64,000 bases of DNA from an uncultured Eubacterium sp. Its GTDB lineage: Bacteria > Bacillota > Clostridia > Oscillospirales > CAG-272. The notes beneath the pieces are model-generated. The model saw only the letters and a program-made list of their open reading frames with translations, had not been told where the DNA came from and did not search any database. Location: assembly GCA_900544285.1 (NCBI GenBank), contig UQUT01000009.1, positions 1-64,000 on the forward strand, written 5' to 3'. Below, piece after piece: positions 51,742 through 59,639 of the stretch (position 1 is the stretch's first letter; every line of letters starts with the position of its first letter). The translations under genes and the position numbers were made by a program.

Positions 51742-51936
51742 ATGCCTAAAATCAAAACACACAGCGCGACAGCGAAAAGATTTTCCGTTACAAAGAGCGG
51801 AAGAGTTAAAATGAACAGCTCAAACCGTCGCCACAAGCTCGGACTCAAGACCCCCAAGCGTAAGAGACAGCTCAGACGCAACACTTACCTCAGCCCCTCT
51901 TTTGAGGCAACGGTAAAGACACTCATCCAGAAATAA
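51742..51936 (+). CDS. rpmI: 50S ribosomal protein L35
   Basis: A 64-residue basic protein starting MPKIKTHSATAKRFSVTKSG with the family block NRRHKLGLKTPKRKRQLRRN. Second in infC-rpmI-rplT; AAAGGAA ribosome site. Confidence 0.96.
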   Translation: MPKIKTHSATAKRFSVTKSGRVKMNSSNRRHKLGLKTPKRKRQLRRNTYLSPSFEATVKTLIQK

Positions 51937-51963
51937 TCGTAACTTAAACAGGAGGAAGCAAAG

Positions 51964-52317
51964 ATGGCAAGAGTAAAGGGCGCGATGATGACGCGCAAGA
52001 GAAGAAATAAAATGCTGAAGCTCGCCAAAGGCTATTGGGGCGCAAAGAGCAAACACTTCAAGATGGCAAAAGAGCAGGTAATGAAGAGCGGTAACTACGC
52101 TTTTGCAGGCCGTAAGCTCAAGAAGAGAGATTTCCGTTCTCTCTGGATTACAAGAATCTCTGCTCAGGCAAAGGTAAACGGTATCAACTATTCTCAGCTT
52201 ATGCACGGTCTTAAGCTCGCAGGTGTTGATATCAACCGCAAGATGCTCGCAGAGCTTGCAGTTTCCGATAAGGACGCTTTCGCATCCCTCGTTGAAACAG
52301 CAAAGAAAGCACTTTAA
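51964..52317 (+). CDS. rplT: 50S ribosomal protein L20
   Basis: A 117-residue protein with MARVKGAMMTRKRRNKMLKL, GRKLKKRDFRSLWITRI and NRKMLAELAV. L20 organises domain I of 23S rRNA and in several bacteria represses its own operon, so it is the natural effector of the infC leader. AGGAGG lies before the ATG. Confidence 0.96.
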   Translation: MARVKGAMMTRKRRNKMLKLAKGYWGAKSKHFKMAKEQVMKSGNYAFAGRKLKKRDFRSLWITRISAQAKVNGINYSQLMHGLKLAGVDINRKMLAELAVSDKDAFASLVETAKKAL

Positions 52318-52336
52318 TTATTTATAATGATTCCGG

Positions 52337-52366
52337 AACCAAAGCTGAAATACGCTTTGGTTTTGT
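52337..52366 (+). terminator. Terminator of infC-rpmI-rplT
   Basis: Stem AACCAAAGC / GCTTTGGTT with an 8-nt loop followed by TTGTG, a moderate intrinsic terminator. Confidence 0.65.
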
Positions 52367-52387
52367 GCATATAAGGGAGAAAATATT

Positions 52388-53161
52388 ATGCAGATAAAAT
52401 CCCGCATTGAAAGCAGAAGTAATCCGAAGGTGATATGGGCGCGCGGACTTTCCGAAAGAAAAAACAGGCAGAAGGAAGGGCTTTTCCGTTTTGAAGGGAT
52501 AAAGCTGTTTTCTGAGGCGTTGCGCGAAAAACTCGATATCGTCTGCGTTTTCGCAACCGAAAAGGCGCTTGCGCTTTTTGACGGTGTTTTTACGTCATTT
52601 GACGGCGAAATATATGAGGTTTCGGATTCCGTTTACGAAAAGCTGACGGACGAAAACGCCCCGCAGGGCGTGCTGACCGTTGCAAAAATGTCCTCGCCCG
52701 CGATGAAAAGCACGGGACTGACAATCCTCCTTGACGGAGTTGCAGACCCCGGAAATGTCGGCACGGTTATCCGCTGTGCGGACGCGTTCGGCGCGGAAAG
52801 GGTCATTCTGGGCGAAGGTTCGGCGGACGCCTTCGGGCAGAAGACCGTCCGCGCGGCGATGGGGTCGCTTTTCAGAGTGCTGACGGAAAGAGCGTCTCTT
52901 GAAGAGACGATAGAGATACTGAAAAATGAAGGATACAGCGTTTATGCTGCTATGCTGGACAGGTCGTCCGTGCGTATTGACGAAATCGCAAAGGACGGGA
53001 AGCTCGCATTTGTCGTCGGCAACGAGGGACACGGTATTTCAGCCGATGTCCGCGCGGCGTGCACGGGAAGCGTGATTATTCCCATGCGTGAGGACGGGGC
53101 AGAGTCACTCAACGCCGCCGTTGCGGCGTCGGTTATAATGTGGGAACATAAAAGAATTTGA
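52388..53161 (+). CDS. TrmH-family (SPOUT) 23S rRNA or tRNA 2'-O-methyltransferase
   Basis: A 257-residue SpoU-type protein: N-terminal L30-like substrate-binding domain (SNPKVIWARGLSERKNR, FRFEGIKLF) and SPOUT motifs LDGVADPGNVGTVIRCADAFG, FVVGNEGHGIS and IPMREDGAESLNAAVAAS. Methylates ribose 2'-OH on rRNA or tRNA; the target nucleotide cannot be told. GGGAG lies 9 nt before the ATG. It leads into dprA, 12 nt downstream. Confidence 0.88.
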   Translation: MQIKSRIESRSNPKVIWARGLSERKNRQKEGLFRFEGIKLFSEALREKLDIVCVFATEKALALFDGVFTSFDGEIYEVSDSVYEKLTDENAPQGVLTVAKMSSPAMKSTGLTILLDGVADPGNVGTVIRCADAFGAERVILGEGSADAFGQKTVRAAMGSLFRVLTERASLEETIEILKNEGYSVYAAMLDRSSVRIDEIAKDGKLAFVVGNEGHGISADVRAACTGSVIIPMREDGAESLNAAVAASVIMWEHKRI

Positions 53162-53173
53162 CGGAGGAGGAAA

Positions 53174-54436
53174 ATGGACAGACAACTGCTTTATTGGATA
53201 TGGCTTGCCCTTCGTTGCGGAGCGGGAAGCGAAAACGGAACGTATCTTATGGCAAAGCTCGGTTCGCCCGAGGAAATATATGCGGCGGACGAGACGCGTC
53301 TTGATGGGGTTGCGGGCATATCGCCGGAGCTCAAAAAGGCGTTGCTCGACAAAAACATTGAAATCTGCAAACGCATACTCGATTTCTGCGAGAGAACGAA
53401 CGTTTCGATTATGACAGCCGACAGCGATATTTATCCGCAAAGGTTGAAAAATATTCACGCAAAGCCACTTCTGCTCTATTATAAAGGCAAGGTGCCGAAG
53501 ATTGACGATAACGTTCTTTGCGCTGTTGTCGGCACAAGATCGTGCACGGAATACGGCGAGAAGGTCGCGTATAAGTTCGGCGCGGAGCTTGCGATGGGCG
53601 GGGCGATTGTCGTTTCCGGCATGGCGCGCGGGATTGATGCAATGGCGGCAAGAGGAGCGCTCTCCGTCGGCGGGCACACGATAGCGGTGCTCGGTTGCGG
53701 GATAGAAACGGCATATCCGCCACAGAACAGAGAGCTTATGGAGGAGATAATCCTGAACGGCACGGTCATGACCGAGTACGCCCCCGGAACAGAGCCGGCG
53801 GGCTGGAATTTCCCCGTGCGCAACAGGATAATTTCCGGTCTTTGTCAGGCGACGCTCGTTGTCGAAGCCGATAAGAGAAGCGGTGCGCTGATAACGGCGG
53901 GCAGGGCGATATCACAGGGCAGGGACGTCTTTGCCGTGCCGGGAAAAATCGGTGACCGCGAGAGCGAGGGCACAAACGAGCTCATACGCGAGGGAGCGAA
54001 GGTCGCACTTTCCGCAAAGGACATTTTAAGGGAATATGAGCTGCTTTATCCGCACAGAATATTTATCGAAAATATAGATGAAAGAATGTATGCGACGTCT
54101 CAGAAACTGAGGGTTGCATCGCCCTCGTCGACGGCAAGGCTTGACCCGCCTCCGAAATATACAAAGGTTCGCCTTTTCGACGATGAGCCGAAAAAACCGA
54201 AGACGTCACGCCAAAAAGAAAAGGAGCCCGATCTTTCATATCTGACGGAGGAGGAACGGAAGCTGTTCTCCGTCATAAATGACAAAATGACTACGGATGA
54301 AATTCATCGCGCGGCGGAAAACGTCGGCATAAAAAAGGAGACGGGAGCGCTCCTCGGACTGCTCACGACGCTTGAAATCTACGGGCTTATCGAAGCCGTT
54401 CCGGGAGGAAGTTATAAAAGAGTTAAAAATTTTTGA
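53174..54436 (+). CDS. dprA: DNA-processing protein DprA
   Basis: Loads RecA onto incoming single-stranded DNA in natural transformation. A 420-residue protein with a helix-hairpin-helix-like N-terminus, the Rossmann core (VGTRSCTEYGEKVA, IVVSGMARGIDAMAARGAL, SGALITAGRAISQGRDVFAVPG) and a C-terminal winged-helix-like domain (about 350-420, DEIHRAAENVGIKKETGALL). dprA-topA is the usual Firmicute order. GGAGGA lies before the ATG. Confidence 0.92.
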   Translation: MDRQLLYWIWLALRCGAGSENGTYLMAKLGSPEEIYAADETRLDGVAGISPELKKALLDKNIEICKRILDFCERTNVSIMTADSDIYPQRLKNIHAKPLLLYYKGKVPKIDDNVLCAVVGTRSCTEYGEKVAYKFGAELAMGGAIVVSGMARGIDAMAARGALSVGGHTIAVLGCGIETAYPPQNRELMEEIILNGTVMTEYAPGTEPAGWNFPVRNRIISGLCQATLVVEADKRSGALITAGRAISQGRDVFAVPGKIGDRESEGTNELIREGAKVALSAKDILREYELLYPHRIFIENIDERMYATSQKLRVASPSSTARLDPPPKYTKVRLFDDEPKKPKTSRQKEKEPDLSYLTEEERKLFSVINDKMTTDEIHRAAENVGIKKETGALLGLLTTLEIYGLIEAVPGGSYKRVKNF

Positions 54437-54437
54437 C

Positions 54438-54466
54438 TTGACATGGGGCAAAAGCTTGTGTATAAT
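54438..54466 (+). promoter_or_regulatory. Promoter of topA
   Basis: TTGACA (54438-54443), 17-bp spacer, TATAAT (54461-54466), directly after the dprA stop. Confidence 0.88.
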
Positions 54467-54535
54467 GGCAAACGTCACCAAAAATAAAACAGATTCAGGA
54501 TAAGGAGTTTCGCTTTTTCAAGCGATAGTGCAAAT

Positions 54536-56782
54536 ATGCAGCATTATCTCGTAATAATAGAGTCGCCTTATAAGGCGCCCGCAATAAATTCTTATCTCGG
54601 CAAGGAATATAAGGTCGTTGCGTCCGTCGGACATGTCAGAGACCTGCCGAAAAGCACGCTCGGTGTCGACACCGAGCACGATTTTGCCGTTAAATACATC
54701 AATATACAGGGCAAATCGGACATAATAAATCAGCTCAAAAAAGAAGTCAAAAATGCCGATAAGGTTTACTTTGCAACCGACCCCGACCGCGAAGGAGAGG
54801 CTATTTCATGGCATCTCGCGACGGTTCTCGGCATAAAGCCGGAGGAGGCGAACAGGGTCACCTTCAACGATATAACGAAGAAAACCGTTCTCGAAGGAAT
54901 GCAGCATCCCCGCGCAATCGATATGAACCTTGTCAACTCCCAGCAGGCGAGAAGAATTCTGGACAGAATTGTCGGCTATAAGATAAGCCCGTACCTTTGG
55001 AAGACTGTCCGCAGCGGACTTTCCGCAGGCAGAGTGCAGTCTGTTGCGACGAGAATAATCGTCGAAAGAGAGGCGGAAATCGCCGCTTTTGTTCCGAAGG
55101 AATACTGGACGATTGAAGCAATTCTGAAAACTCCGAAGCGCATAAAGCTCGCCGCAAAATTCTATGGAGACAAAAACGGCAAGCTCGAGCTTACATCCGG
55201 AGAAGATGCACAGAAGGTGCTTGACGCTTGTGAGAACGGCGAGTTTGTCACCGTCAAAAGCGACGTTCAGAGAAAGCACCGCTCCCCCAATCCCCCGTTC
55301 ATAACGTCGACTCTCCAGCAGGAAGCGTCAAAGCGACTCGGCTTTCAGTCCAAGCGCACGATGCTCGTCGCGCAGGAGCTTTACGAAGGTATCAACCTCG
55401 GCGCGGAAAACGGCGGAACACACGGTCTTATCACATACATGAGAACGGACTCTCTCCGCGTTTCGGATGAAGCGGCGGAAGCGGCAAAGGAATTCATCAC
55501 GGGCAGATACGGAAGCGAATATTATCCCGCAAAACGCAGGGTGTTCAAATCGAACTCGTCCGCCCAGGACGCGCACGAGGCGATCCGCCCCGCAGATCTG
55601 ACTCTCCCTCCCGAAAAGGTCAAGGGAATTCTTTCCTCGGATCAGTATAAGCTCTATAAACTGATATGGGACAGATTCATCGCAAGTCAGATGAAAAATG
55701 CGGAGCTTGATGTTCTTTCCGCGGATATTGCCTGCGGCGATTATATATTCAAATCGAGCGAATACGTCGTTTCCTTCAAGGGCTATATGCTTGCCTATGA
55801 CGACAGCGACGATGAAACACAGCCCAAAAACAAGCTCCCGGAGCTTTCCGAGGGAGACAGGCTTACAAAGGAATCGCTTGAATCGAAACAGAATTTCACA
55901 GATCCTCCCGCGCACTATACGGAAGGCTCGCTCATCAAGTTCCTTGAGGAAAAGGGCATAGGCAGACCGAGCACATACGCCCAGACAATCACGACAATCG
56001 TTTCCAGAGGTTATGTCAAGCGTGATAAAAAGGCGCTTATATCAACCCCTCTCGGCGAGGCGACTGTCAAGCTGATGAAGAAGAATTTCCCCGAGATTGT
56101 CGATTATAAGTTTACGGCAAACGTCGAAACCGACCTTGATAAAATCGCCCGCGGAGAAGAAACGATGACGGAAGTCCTCTCCGATTTTTACGATGACTTT
56201 TCAAAGACACTTGAAAAAGCGCAGGAGTCCATAAAGGACAATAAGGTCAAGGTGCCGGACGAGGAATCGGATATAATCTGCGAGAAATGCGGAAGGAAAA
56301 TGGTCATAAAACACGGCAGATTCGGCACTTTTGCCGCCTGCCCGGGCTATCCCGAATGTAAAAACACAAAAACCCTTGACAAGAAGGGAAACGTCGTTGA
56401 GAAGAAGACAGATGAGCCGGAAAAGACAGACCTCAAATGCGAAAAGTGTGGCGGAGACATCGTCATCCGTCACAGCGCATACGGCAGATTCTATGCCTGC
56501 TCAAATTTCCCGAAGTGCAGATATACAAAGGCAATTCTTGACCCGATCGGAGTCAGGTGCCCGAAATGCGGCGGGGAAATCGTCAAGGCTTACGGCAAGA
56601 AGAAAAATCTTTATTACCGTTGCGAAAAATATCCCGAATGCGATTTTTCAAGCTGGGATATGCCGACAACGGAAAAATGCCCGAAGTGCGGCAAGATGCT
56701 CTTTGAGAAGAAGGGTAAAGGACTTTATTGCGCAGACGAGAGCTGCGGATATGCCGGCTATGGAGACGGAAAGCAAAAATAA
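54536..56782 (+). CDS. topA: DNA topoisomerase I (type IA)
   Basis: Relaxes negative supercoils. The 748-residue protein has the TOPRIM domain (VIIESPYKAPAINSYLG; DPDREGEAISWH), the active-site Tyr in YMRTDSLRVS, ARG-type YGRPSTYAQT and four C-terminal zinc ribbons (CEKCGRK, CEKCGGD, CPKCGGE, CPKCGKM). The ESPAKAK motif reads ESPYKAP, a small departure. The ribosome site AAGGAG is about 30 nt before the ATG, with a small CGCTT/AAGCG stem between; this stem may bring the two closer. Confidence 0.94.
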   Translation: MQHYLVIIESPYKAPAINSYLGKEYKVVASVGHVRDLPKSTLGVDTEHDFAVKYINIQGKSDIINQLKKEVKNADKVYFATDPDREGEAISWHLATVLGIKPEEANRVTFNDITKKTVLEGMQHPRAIDMNLVNSQQARRILDRIVGYKISPYLWKTVRSGLSAGRVQSVATRIIVEREAEIAAFVPKEYWTIEAILKTPKRIKLAAKFYGDKNGKLELTSGEDAQKVLDACENGEFVTVKSDVQRKHRSPNPPFITSTLQQEASKRLGFQSKRTMLVAQELYEGINLGAENGGTHGLITYMRTDSLRVSDEAAEAAKEFITGRYGSEYYPAKRRVFKSNSSAQDAHEAIRPADLTLPPEKVKGILSSDQYKLYKLIWDRFIASQMKNAELDVLSADIACGDYIFKSSEYVVSFKGYMLAYDDSDDETQPKNKLPELSEGDRLTKESLESKQNFTDPPAHYTEGSLIKFLEEKGIGRPSTYAQTITTIVSRGYVKRDKKALISTPLGEATVKLMKKNFPEIVDYKFTANVETDLDKIARGEETMTEVLSDFYDDFSKTLEKAQESIKDNKVKVPDEESDIICEKCGRKMVIKHGRFGTFAACPGYPECKNTKTLDKKGNVVEKKTDEPEKTDLKCEKCGGDIVIRHSAYGRFYACSNFPKCRYTKAILDPIGVRCPKCGGEIVKAYGKKKNLYYRCEKYPECDFSSWDMPTTEKCPKCGKMLFEKKGKGLYCADESCGYAGYGDGKQK

Positions 56783-56784
56783 AA

Positions 56785-56817
56785 AAAAGCGACGGTCGAA
56801 AACCGTCGCTTTTTTAT
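56785..56817 (+). terminator. Terminator of topA
   Basis: Stem AAAGCGACGGT / ACCGTCGCTTT with a CGAAA loop and a T run. Confidence 0.9.
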
Positions 56818-56829
56818 TATAATTATCTA

Positions 56830-56858
56830 TTGCAATATAATTTATTTTGTTATATAAT
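56830..56858 (+). promoter_or_regulatory. Promoter of the plsX-ftsY operon
   Basis: TTGCAA (56830-56835), 17-bp spacer, TATAAT (56853-56858). Confidence 0.72.
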
Positions 56859-56891
56859 ACATGAGTAAAACTATAAAATCGGAGAGTTTTG

Positions 56892-57905
56892 ATGAAAATA
56901 ATACTTGACGTTATGGGCGGGGACAATCCGCCTGCGGAGATAATACGCGGGGCTGTAATGGCAAAGAAGGAGCTCGGTGTTGACATAATGCTCGTCGGTG
57001 ACGGAAGCGTTATACGCGAAGCGCTCTCCGCCGAGGGAATGACAGGTGAATTTGAAATAAAAGAGGGCGACAGCGTAATCGGGATGGAAGACAGTCCGAT
57101 GTGCATTGTCCAGAAAAAGAAGGGCTCGTCGATGGGTGTGGCTTTGCGGACGCTTGCCTCGGGCGAAGGAGACGCCGTTGTTTCGTGCGGAAATACGGGC
57201 GCGCTGTTTACCGGCGCGACGCTCATCGTTCATCGTGTGCCCGGACTTCGCCGTGCGGCGCTAGGAACGGTTTTGCCATACACAAACAACGTTATGCTTA
57301 TGGACTGCGGCGCAAACGTAACCGTCACGGCGGAATATCTTCTGCACTTTGCCCATATGGGATCGATATACATGAAAAAGCTCTACGGAATCGAGCGACC
57401 GAGAGTTGCAATAATCAACAACGGCTCAGAGGGACACAAGGGCACGCCGCTCGTTCTTGAAGCAAAGGCGCTGATGGAAGCGGACGAAAATCTCAATTTC
57501 ATCGGTAATGTCGAGGGAAAGGAACTTCCCTTTGACGCCTGCGACGTTGCCGTCTGCGACGGATTTACGGGCAATGTTCTGCTCAAAGCGAGCGAAGGGC
57601 TCTGCCGGTTTGTCATGAAGCACGTCATAGACGACGTCACCTCCTCCGAGGGAGGAAATGCAGAGGGCGTCCGCTTGGCGCTTCACCGCGAGGACAGATT
57701 CTTTGACGTTACGGAATACGGCGGGGCGCCGTTTATCGGAATAGCGAAGCCCGTCATCAAGGCGCATGGAAACTCGGAGGCGAACGCTGTAAAAAACGCG
57801 ATCGTCAGAGCCGTAAACTATGCCCGCGCGGACGTTACCGGCGAGCTTGAAAGAAGAGCGGAGCTTTTCCGTCCGGTGACTTTGGGAGGAAGCAATGAGA
57901 ACTAA
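56892..57905 (+). CDS. plsX: Phosphate acyltransferase PlsX
   Basis: Makes acyl-phosphate from acyl-ACP for phospholipid synthesis. 337 residues, with IILDVMGGDNPPAEI at the N-terminus, VVSCGNTGALFTGA and NGSEGHKGTPL, all typical. GGAGAG lies 6 nt before the ATG at 56892. The end overlaps rnc by 11 bp. No plsC, fabD or acpP follows; the operon goes on with rnc, as in some Clostridia. Confidence 0.93.
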   Translation: MKIILDVMGGDNPPAEIIRGAVMAKKELGVDIMLVGDGSVIREALSAEGMTGEFEIKEGDSVIGMEDSPMCIVQKKKGSSMGVALRTLASGEGDAVVSCGNTGALFTGATLIVHRVPGLRRAALGTVLPYTNNVMLMDCGANVTVTAEYLLHFAHMGSIYMKKLYGIERPRVAIINNGSEGHKGTPLVLEAKALMEADENLNFIGNVEGKELPFDACDVAVCDGFTGNVLLKASEGLCRFVMKHVIDDVTSSEGGNAEGVRLALHREDRFFDVTEYGGAPFIGIAKPVIKAHGNSEANAVKNAIVRAVNYARADVTGELERRAELFRPVTLGGSNEN

Positions 57906-58620
57906 AATCAGGGCGCAGGGCGAAATGTCCGAGCTTGAAAAGAAAATAGGCTATACATTCAGCGACAGAGAGCTCCTGAAGGAAGCTCTTTCGCATACGT
58001 CGTTTATAAACGAGGCAAAGGACGGCGGAAAGTCAAACGAGAGACTTGAATTTCTCGGCGACGCGGTGCTTTCGGCAATCGTCAGCGAATATCTCTTCAA
58101 AAGATTTCCCGAAAGCAACGAGGGCGAGCTTTCAAGCATGAGGAGAACCATCGTCGAAAGGGCGTCGCTTGCGGAATTTTCAAGGGAGATAGACCTCGGC
58201 GGCTATCTTTACCTCGGTCACGGCGAAAGCTACAACGGCGGGCGCGACCTTGATTCAAACCTTGAGGACGCGTTTGAAGCGTTGACGGCTGCCGTTTATC
58301 TTGACGGCGGGCGCGGGAGCGCAGAGAATTTCGTCATGCCTTTTGTGATAAAGGCGGCGGACGGTTTCACTCCGACAAAGACCCTGACGGATCCGAAGTC
58401 CCTTTTGCAGGAGATAATTCAGGAGTCGCCCGGCGAGAAACTGGAATATACGATAACCGGCGAATCGGGCCCAGATCATGACAAAACATTCTTTTGCGAG
58501 GTGAAGGTCAACAGCAATCTCCTCGGAAAAGGGTCGGGCAAGAGCAAGAAGGAAGCGGAAAAGAGTGCGGCGAGGGAAGCCCTCCGTCTTTTCGGTTATG
58601 ACGACGGCGAGAAGAAATGA
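57895..58620 (+). CDS. rnc: Ribonuclease III
   Basis: Cuts double-stranded RNA, including rRNA precursors. 241 residues: the catalytic domain with NERLEFLGDAVLSAIVSEYL (metal-binding Glu and Asp) and DLDSNLEDAFEALTAAVYLD, and a C-terminal dsRNA-binding domain (about 160-235, DPKSLLQEIIQ...GKSKKEAEKSAAREAL). The ATG at 57895 has GGGAGG 5 nt upstream. The stop overlaps the next start as ATGA. Confidence 0.94.
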   Translation: MRTKIRAQGEMSELEKKIGYTFSDRELLKEALSHTSFINEAKDGGKSNERLEFLGDAVLSAIVSEYLFKRFPESNEGELSSMRRTIVERASLAEFSREIDLGGYLYLGHGESYNGGRDLDSNLEDAFEALTAAVYLDGGRGSAENFVMPFVIKAADGFTPTKTLTDPKSLLQEIIQESPGEKLEYTITGESGPDHDKTFFCEVKVNSNLLGKGSGKSKKEAEKSAAREALRLFGYDDGEKK

Positions 58621-59633
58621 AAACACACGCAAACATACCGATTTTCGTGCCGCATATGGGCTGTCCGAACGCCTGCGTTTTCTGCAACCAGCGGACAATT
58701 TCCGGTCACAACGTTCCGGACTTTACAAAGGTCGGGGACGAGATTGAAAACGCTCTGTCGACGGTCGATCTGAGCCGCAGAACGGCGCAGATTGCATATT
58801 TCGGCGGTAGCTTTACGGCGATTGACAGAAAAGATATGATATATCTGCTCTCCGTTGCGAAAAAGTTTATAGACGACGGCAGAGTTGAGTCGATAAGAAT
58901 ATCAACCCGTCCGGACTGCATAGATGAAGAAATCATAGAGATTCTCCGCTCATACGGAGTAAAAAGCGTCGAGCTGGGAATACAGAGCATATCGGAAAAG
59001 GTGCTTCTGCTTTCGGGCAGGGGACACGGCGCAGACTGCTGCAAAAGGGCGGCGGAGCTTATAACCGGAGCGGGAATGGAATTCGTCGGGCAGATGATGA
59101 CAGGTCTGCCGGGATCGACGAAGGAGGATGAAATCCGCACGGCAATCGCTATCGCCGATATGGGTGCGGTTGCCGCAAGAATATATCCGACAGTCGTTTT
59201 CAAAGGCACAAGGCTTGCCGAAATGGCTGAAAAGGGAGAATACATCCCGATGAGCCGCGAGGAAGCCGTCGACAGAACGGAGGCGGCGTTTGAAGTCTTT
59301 GCCGAGAGGGGAATAAAGGTCATAAGAATAGGTCTGCAATCCGGCGAGGCGCTCGTTTCGGGCGAGGAAATCGCCTGCGGGGATTATTCGGAGACCATCG
59401 GCGAGATGTGTATAAGCAGATATTTTGAAAAGAAAATATCAGCCCTTTGCGAGGGATTTTCCGGCGGAGACGTTACGGTATACTGTAATCCGAGAAGGAT
59501 ATCGTGCGCCGTCGGCTATAAGGGCGAAAACAGAGAGAAAATAAAGGAAAAATTCGGGCTCTGGAGCATTAAAATCTCCCCTTGCGAGGAGCTTTCCGAA
59601 TTTGAGATAAGGATAAAAAATCAAAGGAGCTAA
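58617..59633 (+). CDS. Radical SAM protein of the Elp3/oxygen-independent type
   Basis: A 338-residue protein with CPNACVFC (CxxxxxxCxxC-like: Cys at 15, 19 and 22), YFGGSFTAID and LGIQSISEKVLLLSGRGH, matching radical SAM enzymes with an Elp3-like core; there is no acetyltransferase domain. These genes sit between rnc and smc in many Clostridia. Substrate unknown; tRNA modification is a common suggestion for the family. ATGA coupling with rnc. Confidence 0.8.
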   Translation: MKTHANIPIFVPHMGCPNACVFCNQRTISGHNVPDFTKVGDEIENALSTVDLSRRTAQIAYFGGSFTAIDRKDMIYLLSVAKKFIDDGRVESIRISTRPDCIDEEIIEILRSYGVKSVELGIQSISEKVLLLSGRGHGADCCKRAAELITGAGMEFVGQMMTGLPGSTKEDEIRTAIAIADMGAVAARIYPTVVFKGTRLAEMAEKGEYIPMSREEAVDRTEAAFEVFAERGIKVIRIGLQSGEALVSGEEIACGDYSETIGEMCISRYFEKKISALCEGFSGGDVTVYCNPRRISCAVGYKGENREKIKEKFGLWSIKISPCEELSEFEIRIKNQRS

Positions 59634-59639
59634 AAAAGG

